Source: Actinomycetota bacterium (GTDB taxonomy: Bacteria > Actinomycetota > Actinomycetes > Streptosporangiales > Streptosporangiaceae). Taken from it: a stretch of 9,912 nt of DNA. Position numbers and translations under genes: made by a program. The notes beneath the pieces were generated by a model. The model worked only from the letters and a program-made list of their open reading frames with translations. It was not told the origin of the DNA and searched no databases. Positions 1-5,835 of this stretch are shown in pieces (within the stretch, counting starts at the first letter, position 1; each line of letters begins with the position of its first letter). The DNA is taken from positions 1 through 9,912 of the forward strand of contig QGUZ01000184.1 in NCBI GenBank assembly GCA_003242605.1, read 5' to 3'.

Positions 1-109
1 TTCCCGGCGCCCGCCGCCCGCCGCCGGCGCCGCCCCCGCCGGGGGCGGCCCCGCCGGGGGCCGCCGCACCCGGCGGCGCGAACGCCCAGGTCAGCACGCT
101 GTCCGGCAC
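1..109 (-). CDS. possible N-terminal fragment of a Pro/Gly/Ala-rich protein, cut by window edge
   Basis: On the minus strand a frame is open from the window edge to a GTG at 109 and would begin MPDSVLTWAFAPPG, followed by a low-complexity stretch of APGG-type repeats. That stretch accounts for the very GC-rich, quasi-repetitive DNA at 1-75. The frame stays open upstream of the GTG, but I see no ATG there and no good ribosome binding site before the GTG, so the start is a guess. If real, it is divergent from the GntR-type regulator gene and a candidate target of it. No family is recognised. The alternative is that this is non-coding or the tail of a plus-strand gene. Confidence 0.27.
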   Translation of the reverse strand, partial: MPDSVLTWAFAPPGAAAPGGAAPGGGGAGGGRRAPG

Positions 110-480
110 GCGATATTCGCCGGAAATGAAGCGATTCGCCGCACTTGTCGGCGGGCGGCCGCGGCGATCACGGGCCGAGGCCGTGGGAACGCGCGGCGGC
201 GCGCCGGCGGCCCGAGCGCGGCCCGCGCCGCCCGGCCGCGCGCCGCACCGGATTGCGTCCGGCACCCTGTCCGGGTTTCCTCGCCACGGCGCCGCTCCCC
301 CCATTACCGGCCCGGGTCGTTTGGCGATTTCGGTCGGCGAAAACCTGCCAATCTCACCATCGAGACATGCGCCCCGCGAAACAAGCATGGGAACAAGGCC
401 GGTATCTGTGCGATCGTGGAGCATGTGGGGCAAGTTCTCTGGAGACGCCAAACCCGGTCGGTGACAGAGGGTGGTCGAAC
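110..480. other. upstream region of the GntR gene, no convincing gene
   Basis: About 370 bases lie between the putative minus-strand start and the regulator. The reading frame of the regulator is open through part of it, but the translation there is Arg/Pro/Ala-rich shadow sequence with no family resemblance. An 8-bp direct repeat ATTCGCCG occurs at 115-122 and 134-141 (period 19). Base composition becomes less GC-rich from about 310 to 460, as expected of a promoter region, but I cannot point to a confident -35/-10 pair or a clear GntR operator palindrome. An AGAGGGTGG Shine-Dalgarno-like sequence at 466-474 precedes the GTG at 481. Confidence 0.5.
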
Positions 481-1233
481 GTGACGGAATCCCCGGTACC
501 TCACGATCCCCCGATTTATCGGCGGATCGCGGACACGCTGCGGAACCGCATCCTCAGCGGCGAGCTCCGCGACGGTGACCGGCTGCCGGGCGAGAACGCC
601 CTGATGACGGAGTACGGCGTGGCCCGGGCGACCGCCCGGCAGGCCCTCGCCGTGCTCATCAACGAAGGGCTCGCCGTGCCGCGGCGCGGGTCCGGGGTCT
701 ACGTCCGTCTGTTCCGGCCGATCCGCCGCCACGGGTCCCGGCGTCTCTCCCGCGCGCAGTGGTCACAGGGCCGGGCGATCTGGGACGCCGACACCCGGGG
801 GCGCCCCTACACCGTGGACGAGATCCACGTCGAGCGGGTGCCCGCGAACGAGACGATCGCCCGCCTGCTCGACACCGACGACGTCTGGATCCGGCGCCGC
901 CGCTACTCGATCGACAAACGCCCGGTCCAGCTCGCCACCTCGCACTTTCCCGCCGATCTCGTCGAGGGCACCGCGATCACGGCGATCGACACCGGCCCGG
1001 GCGGCGTCTACGCCCGGCTCGGGGAGCTCGGCTACGCCCCCGTGCACTTCACCGAGGAGGTGCGCGCCCGCATGCCGACCCCCCAGGAGGCGAACCTGCT
1101 CAAGCTCCCGGCGGGCACCCCGGTGATCGTGATCTGCCGCATCGCCTACACGACCGGCGGCGTCCCGGTCGAGCTCAACGAGATGATCCTCGACTCCGCC
1201 TCGTACGTGCTCCAGTACGACTTCGACGCCTGA
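481..1233 (+). CDS. GntR-family transcriptional regulator, HutC/UTRA type
   Basis: This 250-aa protein is a probable ligand-responsive DNA-binding repressor. Residues about 11-76 form a GntR winged helix-turn-helix: IYRRIADTLRNRILSGEL, then the hallmark RLPGENALMTEYGVARAT and a wing ending RRGSGVYV. Residues about 95-243 fit a UTRA effector-binding domain (R-R-R-Y at 138-142, late segments AGTPVIVICR and PVELNEMIL). The length is normal for the family. The frame extends upstream, but the GTG at 481 is chosen because AGAGGGTGG lies 6 nt before it and GntR homology begins directly after it. The effector cannot be read from sequence; UTRA domains bind sugars, sugar phosphates or amino-acid-like ligands. 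A 73-aa gene follows 179 nt downstream on the same strand. Confidence 0.93.
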   Translation: MTESPVPHDPPIYRRIADTLRNRILSGELRDGDRLPGENALMTEYGVARATARQALAVLINEGLAVPRRGSGVYVRLFRPIRRHGSRRLSRAQWSQGRAIWDADTRGRPYTVDEIHVERVPANETIARLLDTDDVWIRRRRYSIDKRPVQLATSHFPADLVEGTAITAIDTGPGGVYARLGELGYAPVHFTEEVRARMPTPQEANLLKLPAGTPVIVICRIAYTTGGVPVELNEMILDSASYVLQYDFDA

Positions 1234-1238
1234 GCGCG

Positions 1239-1254
1239 GCCGCCGCGCGGCGGC
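1239..1254 (+). terminator. short GC hairpin after the GntR gene
   Basis: GCCGCC and GGCGGC form a 6-bp stem around a GCGC loop, starting 5 nt after the regulator stop codon. There is no T-tract. It could attenuate readthrough into the 73-aa gene, but such short GC stems occur by chance in this genome. Confidence 0.3.
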
Positions 1255-1412
1255 GCAGGGGGGAGGCTCCGTGACACCTCGCGACCGGCGTATCGCAGTC
1301 AGGCGAAAAGTCGGGCGATAGGATCACCCAGTCGTCTTCGTTCCTTGAAAAAGCTCGAGAGATCCAGCGCAGGTTGAGGGTCGTAGACCGCACATACGGG
1401 TGGGGTGAAGGG

Positions 1413-1634
1413 ATGTCCGTTGACCGGCATCTCGCCGAGATCGCCCGGGCATACCCGGACTGGACCATCTGGCGAAGCGACGCCGGGCGATGGTGGGCGA
1501 CCCGGCACCATCCCCTCACCCCCGCCCAACGGGAGGCCGGCTGCGCGATGACGGTCGACGCCGACGACCCGCAGGGCCTCCAGGAGAAGCTGCGGGAGCA
1601 GGAGGAACGCGCGCGCTCGGTGGATCCGGGCTGA
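1413..1634 (+). CDS. 73-aa Trp/Arg-rich small protein downstream of the GntR regulator
   Basis: This gene encodes a 73-aa soluble protein with no signal peptide or membrane segment. It has an aromatic, basic core (YPDWTIWRSDAGRWWATR, residues 14-31) and a charged helical tail (residues 54-69). An upstream TTG at 1374 is in frame, but the ATG at 1413 is preferred because GGTGGGGTGAAGGG directly precedes it and the protein then begins naturally (MSVDRHLAEI). From memory, small actinobacterial proteins with a W-x-WRSDxGRWWATR core often sit beside helix-turn-helix regulators; this could not be checked here. No catalytic motif is seen and the function is unknown. It may be a partner of the adjacent regulator, which is inference from position only. 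Confidence 0.78.
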   Translation: MSVDRHLAEIARAYPDWTIWRSDAGRWWATRHHPLTPAQREAGCAMTVDADDPQGLQEKLREQEERARSVDPG

Positions 1635-1650
1635 TCCGCGCCCCGGCGCG

Positions 1651-1679
1651 CGGAAGCCTCCGCGGGGCGGAGGCTTCCG
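1651..1679. terminator. bidirectional hairpin terminator between convergent genes
   Basis: A 13-bp perfect inverted repeat, CGGAAGCCTCCGC (1651-1663) and GCGGAGGCTTCCG (1667-1679), closes on a GGG loop, 17 nt after the stop of the 73-aa gene and about 100 nt beyond the stop of the convergent DivIVA-type gene. There is no U-tract on either strand, as is common for actinomycete stem-loop terminators. Its perfection and convergent position make it the best terminator in the window. Confidence 0.85.
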
Positions 1680-1778
1680 TGGCGCCGGACACGGGCCGGC
1701 TCCGGGATCGCCGCCCGGACCGCCCGTGCCCTGCCGCGGACGGCGCGGGGGCGGGCGAGGCGGCGGGCGCGCGCCCGG

Positions 1779-3092
1779 TCAGCGGTTCTCCGGCCGGCCC
1801 GGGGCGGGCGCGCGGAACGCGGCGTTCTCCGGCATCCGCTCGGCGCGGTCTCCGGGCGGCTCGTCGCGCACCTCGGGCCGCTCGGCCGGGTACTCGCCGT
1901 TCGGCCGCCGCTCCTGGGGGGCGGGGCCGGCGGGGCCGAACCGCCCGTCGTGCGGCTCGCGGCCGTACTGGTGCCCGGGCTCGGCCGGACGCCCGCCGCC
2001 GGGGCCGGCACCGTTGCCCGGCTCCCGGCCGGGCTCGCGGCCGCCCTCCGGACCGGGCTCGTGCGGGAACTCGCGCGCCTGGTCGGGCACGGGTTCGTCG
2101 ATGCGCCGGTGCTCGGCGGTGGGCGGCTCGGCGTCGTCGACCTGCGGCTCCTCGGCGCCGGGCTCGTCCGGCTCGCCGTACCGGTCCTCCTCGCCGGAAC
2201 GGTCCGCGGCCGGCTCGAGGTCGGGCTCGACCACCTCGGTGCTGATCTTCGGCGGCGGGGGCACCACGGACGCCTCGTCGAGGATCGGCCCGGCGAGCTG
2301 CTCCTTGTGCAGCAGGTCGCCGAGCACCGTGCTGATCTCGTTGAGCCGCCGCATCACCTCGGCGTGGGTGTCGGTGAGGTAGGTCACCCGGCGCCCGGTG
2401 TGCTCGTCGAGCCGGGCGGCGCGCTGCTGGGCCGAGGTGAGGATCGCCTCGGCGCGGGCGGTGGCGTCGCGCACCGTCGCCTCCGCCCGGGCGTTCGCCG
2501 CGTTCACCGTGGCGGCGGCGCGGGCCTGGGCGTCGGCGAGCATCCGTTCCGCCTCGGCCCGGGCCTCGCTGCGGGTCGCCTCGGCCTCGGCCTGGGCGGT
2601 CGCGAGCTTCTCCTCGGCCTCGGCCTCCGCCTGGGCGAGCATGCGCTCGGCGGTGGCGGTGGCCTCGGCGACCCGCCGCTCCGCCTCGGCGTGGGCCGCG
2701 GACACCATCGCCTGGGCCTGCTCCTGGGTGGTGGTGATCAGCCGCTGGGCCTCGGCCGAGGCGCGCTCGCGGACCTTGTTCGCCTCCTCCTCGGCGGCCT
2801 TGCGCTTCGCGGCCGCCTCCTCCTCGCCGAGTTTGAGGATCGTGCTGAGCCGCTGGCCCAGCTCGTCGTAGTCCTGGGGGGCCTCGGCGAGGCGCCGGCG
2901 GGCCTCGGCGAGCTCGATGCGGCTCTGCTCGGCCTGCTCGAGCGTGCGCGCGAGCCGTTCCTCCAGGTCGCGGATCTGGTTGCGCAGCCGGTTGATGTAG
3001 TCGTGCACCTGGCGGCGGCTGTAGCCGCGCATCACGACTTCGAAGTTCTCTTCGCTCATCAGGTCGGAGAAGCTGTCGCTGTGGTTCGTCAT
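1779..3092 (-). CDS. DivIVA-domain coiled-coil protein with acidic Pro-rich tail
   Basis: This 437-aa cytoplasmic protein is probably a cytoskeletal or polarity scaffold. Residues about 13-50 (ENFEVVMRGYSRRQVHDYIN followed by a leucine-patterned helix) match the DivIVA N-terminal membrane-targeting and coiled-coil start. Residues about 36-265 are a long Ala/Glu/Arg coiled coil with roughly 11-residue periodicity (repeated AEAE, ARAEA and AERMLA units). A conserved-looking segment HTGRRVTYLTDTHAEVMRRL lies at 231-250. Residues about 275-437 are low-complexity Glu/Pro/Gly, predicted disordered. The ATG at 3092 is chosen over an upstream in-frame start at 3179 because GGCAGGGC lies 6 nt before it and the DivIVA homology starts just after. 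In Streptomyces similar coiled-coil proteins (Scy, FilP, DivIVA) organise polar growth; the precise orthologue is unresolved. Confidence 0.88.
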   Translation of the reverse strand: MTNHSDSFSDLMSEENFEVVMRGYSRRQVHDYINRLRNQIRDLEERLARTLEQAEQSRIELAEARRRLAEAPQDYDELGQRLSTILKLGEEEAAAKRKAAEEEANKVRERASAEAQRLITTTQEQAQAMVSAAHAEAERRVAEATATAERMLAQAEAEAEEKLATAQAEAEATRSEARAEAERMLADAQARAAATVNAANARAEATVRDATARAEAILTSAQQRAARLDEHTGRRVTYLTDTHAEVMRRLNEISTVLGDLLHKEQLAGPILDEASVVPPPPKISTEVVEPDLEPAADRSGEEDRYGEPDEPGAEEPQVDDAEPPTAEHRRIDEPVPDQAREFPHEPGPEGGREPGREPGNGAGPGGGRPAEPGHQYGREPHDGRFGPAGPAPQERRPNGEYPAERPEVRDEPPGDRAERMPENAAFRAPAPGRPENR

Positions 3093-3187
3093 CGGATGCC
3101 CTGCCGTGAATGGGGGATGTCGCCTGCGGTCGGCGGCACGTAGGAGACGACTTTCCTGCCAATGCGGCGCGCTGCGCAACCCGAACC

Positions 3188-3202
3188 GCCGTCCTGGACG
3201 GC
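3188..3202. promoter_or_regulatory. 15-bp palindrome in the divergent promoter region
   Basis: GCCGTCC-T-GGACGGC is a perfect 7-bp inverted repeat around one central base. It lies between the divergent starts of the DivIVA-type gene (3092) and the carbonic anhydrase-like gene (3265). The dyad has the size of a dimeric repressor site; no protein can be assigned. Confidence 0.4.
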
Positions 3203-3233
3203 AATAGCAGCACGCGCCATCGCGCCCGCCCCC

Positions 3234-3262
3234 TCGAATGGGATCGCGGAGATCGAATGGGA
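3234..3262 (+). repeat. direct repeat TCGAATGGGA x2, period 19
   Basis: TCGAATGGGA occurs at 3234-3243 and 3253-3262, immediately upstream of the ATG at 3265. The copies supply two ATG triplets (3238 and 3257) in different frames, and the GGGA of the second copy may serve as a weak Shine-Dalgarno. It may be a regulator half-site pair or a small local duplication. Confidence 0.55.
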
Positions 3263-3264
3263 AT

Positions 3265-3816
3265 ATGGACTCCGTGAGTTACATCGCCGCGCTGGACGAC
3301 GCCGAGCCCGAGATCCATCCCGAGGCCTTCGTGGCCCACGGTGCCGTGATCGTCGGGCGGGTACGGCTCGGCCGCGCCACCAGCGTATGGTACGGCGCGG
3401 TGCTCCGGGGCGACGGCGAACGCATCGAGGTCGCCGAGGAGTGCAACATCCAGGACCTGTGCTGCCTGCACGCCGACCCGGGCGAGCCGGCGATCCTGGA
3501 GCCCCGGGTGAGCCTCGGCCACAAGGCGATGGTGCACGGCGCGTACGTGGAGACCGGGGCGCTGATCGGCATCGGCGCGATCGTGCTCGGCGGGGCGCGG
3601 ATCGGCGCGGGCTCGCTGATCGCCGCGGGCGCGGTGGTGCCGCCGGGCACCCGGATCCCGGCCGGCGTGCTCGTCGCCGGGGTGCCGGGCCGGGTGGTGC
3701 GCGAGCTCACCGACGCCGACCGGGCGTCCTTCGCCCACACCCCGGACACCTATCAGGCGCACGCCGAGCGGCACCGCCGGGCGCGGCGCATCGGCCCGGC
3801 CACGCGCCTGCTGTGA
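3265..3816 (+). CDS. gamma-class carbonic anhydrase-like hexapeptide-repeat protein
   Basis: This 183-aa left-handed beta-helix protein belongs to the gamma-carbonic anhydrase / YrdA / PaaY group. Hexapeptide repeats run from about residue 18 to 150 ([LIV]-G-x(4) spacing, e.g. VIVGRVRLG, ALIGIGAIVLGGARIGAG, ending VPGRVVREL), followed by a C-terminal helix. The three zinc or iron ligands of the Cam family are present as His69 (CLHAD), His86 (LGHKAM) and His91 (VHGA), with Arg48 and Asp50 (LRGD) and Gln63 (NIQD) at the usual supporting positions. A metal site is therefore likely, but many members of this group show no hydration activity. An in-frame ATG at 3238 would add 9 residues; 3265 is preferred because the shorter N-terminus matches the family, though the ribosome binding site is weak for both. 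Confidence 0.9.
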   Translation: MDSVSYIAALDDAEPEIHPEAFVAHGAVIVGRVRLGRATSVWYGAVLRGDGERIEVAEECNIQDLCCLHADPGEPAILEPRVSLGHKAMVHGAYVETGALIGIGAIVLGGARIGAGSLIAAGAVVPPGTRIPAGVLVAGVPGRVVRELTDADRASFAHTPDTYQAHAERHRRARRIGPATRLL

Positions 3817-3852
3817 AACTCCCACACTCGCCGTGCCGCGCGCCGTACCGCA

Positions 3853-3882
3853 CCCACCGGATCGGCCGCGTATCGCGGTGGG
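3853..3882 (+). terminator. weak stem-loop after the carbonic anhydrase-like gene
   Basis: CCCACCG (3853-3859) and CGGTGGG (3876-3882) can form a 7-bp stem around a 16-nt loop that contains a further short CCGCG/CGCGG dyad. It lies 36 nt after the stop. No T-tract follows, so termination is only a possibility. Confidence 0.3.
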
Positions 3883-3969
3883 ACGGCCGCGTCCGCCGTG
3901 GCGATTGTGCGTATTGAGAGGGTTGTGCGCTCCGTCACGTGCCGGGACCCCGGAAGTACCATTTCCGAC

Positions 3970-5310
3970 GTGCACTGGGACGGCTTCGCGGCGATGGAAC
4001 GCGACGTGCGCGGGATGGCGGCCGACCCCCGCTGGGCCGAGCTGCCGCTGCCGTCGCGCGCCCAGGCGATGGCCGACCGGGTGCTCGTCACCCCCGAGGG
4101 CGCCTGCTGGGTGTTCGGCGCGCACGGCCGCTGGTACCGCTACGAGCCCTCCGACGGCGTGTGGCACCTGTCCGCCCCGCCCGCGCGGCCCGAGCAGCGC
4201 GCGGCCGCCCGCCCGGCGCGGCCCGCGCCCCAGGTGCCGATCTCGCTGCTCCCGGCCGCGGCCGACTGCGTCGCCGACCGGGGCTCCACCCAGGCGTTCG
4301 TCGGCCCGGACGTGCCGCGCGAGATCACCGACGGGGTGCGCGAGCTCATCGCCACCCTGCGCGAGCTGCGCAAGGTGGACTTCCCGCTGAACGGCGGGCC
4401 GTTCGCGGAGCTGTTCGCCGACGACGTGCCGAGCACGGTCGCGGTGGTGTGGGGCACGATCATGTGGTGCGCCTACGCGCCCGCGTTCGACGGCAACGAG
4501 GCGCTGCTCACCGTGTTCGGCGAGTTCCTCGCCCGCCCGCTGCCCGGCGACGACTGGATTCGCTGGCTGCCCGGCACCCGCCTCGACGCCCTCGCCGACC
4601 TGTACGCCGAGCGGATCGGCTCGGGCGCGCAGGTGGCCGGGCTGCGGCTCGCCGGGCTGATGGGCCAGACCGCCAGGGTGCTGCGCTCGGACCCGCGGTT
4701 CCGGCCCCGGGCCGACGCGCTGCTCGCCATGGTCGCCCCGGACCGGCCGTGGCCGCGCGGCGACGTGCGGCGCACCTGGCTCGCCCGGGTGCCGCCCCAC
4801 CTCACCGCGGCGGTGATCGGCGAGCACTCCCCCGGCGAGCACTTCCGGCACGTCTTCTACGACCTGGTGGAGTCGCTCTCGTACGTGGCCGCGACCGGCG
4901 CCGATCCGCGGGCGGTGGCGGCGTCGCTGCTCGCCGCCGACGTGGCCGCGATCGCCCCGGACAAGGTGGAGTCGCTCTACGGCTGGCTCGACCCGCAGCT
5001 CCGGCAGACCCTCTACGTGGCGCTCGCCGACCCGCGGCACCCGCTGCGCGGCTGCTGGCCGGACGAGGACGGGCTGCCCGCGCCGCTGGAGCCGCCGGAC
5101 CGGAACACGGCGGCCGCGCTGCTCGGCTCGGCGTACGCCACCGGGCTCGCCTGGTGCCGGCTGACCGGGACCCCGCCGCCGTCCCGCGGCTTCCCGGTGG
5201 CCACGGCGGTCTCCCGCTCGCTGCTGCACCAGCGGGACGATCCGGTGATCGACGACGTGACCCGGCGGGCGGGCGCGCGGACCACCGCGTCATGGCTGAA
5301 CCACAACTGA
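3970..5310 (+). CDS. 446-aa actinobacterial-type protein of unknown function
   Basis: I do not recognise a characterised family. The protein is soluble, with no signal peptide or clear membrane segment. Residues about 37-70 form a compact aromatic unit (DRVLVTPEGACWVFGAHGRW, then YRYEPSDGVWHL) resembling a small WW-like beta module. An Ala/Pro/Arg linker (about 71-90) leads to a largely helical body (about 115-446) with no recognisable catalytic motif; LRRP and TPR signatures were not apparent. The frame is open upstream to a GTG at 3898, but the GTG at 3970 is chosen because MHWDGFAAMERDV starts a well-patterned N-terminus and a GGAAG lies 13 nt upstream; the start is uncertain, and ATG 3994 is an alternative. 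It follows the carbonic anhydrase-like gene by 153 nt, so co-transcription is possible but not shown. Confidence 0.82.
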   Translation: MHWDGFAAMERDVRGMAADPRWAELPLPSRAQAMADRVLVTPEGACWVFGAHGRWYRYEPSDGVWHLSAPPARPEQRAAARPARPAPQVPISLLPAAADCVADRGSTQAFVGPDVPREITDGVRELIATLRELRKVDFPLNGGPFAELFADDVPSTVAVVWGTIMWCAYAPAFDGNEALLTVFGEFLARPLPGDDWIRWLPGTRLDALADLYAERIGSGAQVAGLRLAGLMGQTARVLRSDPRFRPRADALLAMVAPDRPWPRGDVRRTWLARVPPHLTAAVIGEHSPGEHFRHVFYDLVESLSYVAATGADPRAVAASLLAADVAAIAPDKVESLYGWLDPQLRQTLYVALADPRHPLRGCWPDEDGLPAPLEPPDRNTAAALLGSAYATGLAWCRLTGTPPPSRGFPVATAVSRSLLHQRDDPVIDDVTRRAGARTTASWLNHN

Positions 5311-5323
5311 CTCACCAGGCCCG

Positions 5324-5394
5324 ACAAACCCACAAACCCCACCAATATATTTCTTCCTTACCTTTTCTATATCTTTTCTCAACCTACCCCTACC
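5324..5394 (+). terminator. 71-nt G-less, C-rich tract: possible Rho-utilisation (rut) region
   Basis: From 5324 to 5394 the plus strand contains no G at all and 28 C of 71 bases; the inner 40 bases (5341-5380) are only 11/40 G+C. This starts 13 nt after the stop of the 446-aa gene. RNA of this kind is unstructured, C-rich and G-poor, the known signature of Rho loading sites, and no strong intrinsic hairpin is present directly after that gene. The Rho role is inference. Alternatives are an AT-rich upstream promoter element for the next gene or a protein-binding tract. Confidence 0.4.
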
Positions 5395-5421
5395 GGCGCG
5401 AACCCCACCCCTACCAGGGGT
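5386..5421. promoter_or_regulatory. ACCCCTACC direct repeats and ACCCC-N5-GGGGT inverted repeat
   Basis: ACCCCTACC occurs at 5386-5394 and 5407-5415, 21 bp apart (two helical turns). The second copy runs into AGGGGT, giving the inverted repeat ACCCC-TACCA-GGGGT at 5407-5421. G/C-tract dyads of this layout are the known operator style of CsoR repressors, and a CsoR gene lies about 470 bp away. The flanking TA bases common in CsoR sites are absent. The same dyad followed by TTT could be a small intrinsic terminator. It lies 139 bp before the 53-aa gene. Confidence 0.35.
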
Positions 5422-5463
5422 TTCATCGAATTGTGACCTCGGACAAAGCGAAATGACCTGACC

Positions 5464-5476
5464 GGGGAGAGGAGGA
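5464..5476 (+). promoter_or_regulatory. consensus Shine-Dalgarno without an assigned gene
   Basis: GGGGAGAGGAGGA contains the full AGGAGG core. It stands 1 nt before an ATG at 5477 and 10 nt before an in-frame ATG at 5486. Either would open an ORF ending at 5653 that overlaps the 53-aa gene in another frame. It is the strongest ribosome binding site in the window and is not explained by the annotated genes. Confidence 0.45.
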
Positions 5477-5559
5477 ATGGTCCCTATGGGCCATGTCGCG
5501 AAAGACGCTCCGGTCGTAACCTCAAAGAGGGTGTGGGCTGCGGAAGGAAGGACGACGCG

Positions 5560-5721
5560 GTGGGGCACGACAACTTGGACCTGCGGGTCCATGACCGTGT
5601 CGCGTTGGACGAGATCGCCCTCTACGCAGAGGTGCTCAGCGCCGTCGCCCTGAGCGAGCGGCGGCTCACCACGGAAGAGCTCGACAACGCGCTCGGGCTG
5701 CGGACCTCGTCAGGTCAGTGA
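5560..5721 (+). CDS. 53-aa small acidic protein, conserved-looking, function unknown
   Basis: This gene encodes a 53-aa acidic protein starting MGHDNLDLRVHDRVALDEIA, with two predicted amphipathic helices (about 12-29 and 36-46) separated by LSERRLTTEELD. The frame extends upstream to a GTG at 5533, but the GTG at 5560 is preferred because GGAAGGAAGG (5542-5551) lies 8 nt before it. There are no cysteines, membrane segments or catalytic motifs. The pattern VALDEIxLYAEV followed by a helix-turn-like LTTEELDNALGL is reminiscent of small actinobacterial proteins of unknown role; I recall the style but cannot verify it. It is a stand-alone gene, with a hairpin 39 nt after the stop and the convergent csoR gene beyond. 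Confidence 0.72.
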   Translation: MGHDNLDLRVHDRVALDEIALYAEVLSAVALSERRLTTEELDNALGLRTSSGQ

Positions 5722-5725
5722 CGAC

Positions 5726-5744
5726 GCATTCGTGAGGCATTCGT
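5726..5744 (+). repeat. GCATTCGT direct repeat, period 11
   Basis: GCATTCGT occurs at 5726-5733 and 5737-5744, followed by GTACC at 5743-5747 and 5753-5757. These short repeats with about one helical turn spacing sit between the 53-aa stop codon and its terminator. No function is assigned. Confidence 0.4.
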
Positions 5745-5760
5745 ACCGATCCGTACCTCG

Positions 5761-5788
5761 GTCCCGGATCCCGCTCGGGGTCCGGGAC
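5761..5788 (+). terminator. 12-bp hairpin terminator of the 53-aa gene
   Basis: GTCCCGGATCCC (5761-5772) pairs with GGGGTCCGGGAC (5777-5788) through 12 bp with one T-G wobble around a GCTC loop. It follows the small gene stop by 39 nt and lies in the convergent gap before csoR, so it may work in both directions. Confidence 0.75.
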
Positions 5789-5835
5789 TAGTCATGTCCG
5801 GACCAGCCCCGCGTGACGGACTAGGCAGCAACGGC

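Noticed and set aside
1..75. GC-rich quasi-tandem repeat as a possible CRISPR or regulatory repeat.
   Set aside because: There are no regular spacers; it is better explained by APGG-type low-complexity coding in the minus-strand frame.
145..480. N-terminal extension of the GntR regulator by 112 residues.
   Set aside because: The extension is Arg/Pro-rich shadow sequence, while the GTG at 481 has a good Shine-Dalgarno and fits the family N-terminus.
1950..3143. Long plus-strand frame opposite the DivIVA-type gene (Gly/Leu/Arg-rich).
   Set aside because: It is antisense to a gene with clear domain structure; its repetitive composition mirrors the Ala/Glu coiled-coil codons.
1516..5229. A 3.7-kb uninterrupted minus-strand reading frame (about 1237 codons).
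   Set aside because: It crosses the real DivIVA-type gene out of frame and lies antisense to two well-supported plus-strand genes. Its translation is Arg/Gly/Pro/Ala-rich with no domains, which is the usual artefact of stop-poor GC-rich DNA.
5788..5823. CTAGTC ... GACTAG inverted repeat in the convergent gap.
   Set aside because: Only 6 bp with a 24-nt spacing, adjacent to a much stronger hairpin; likely chance.
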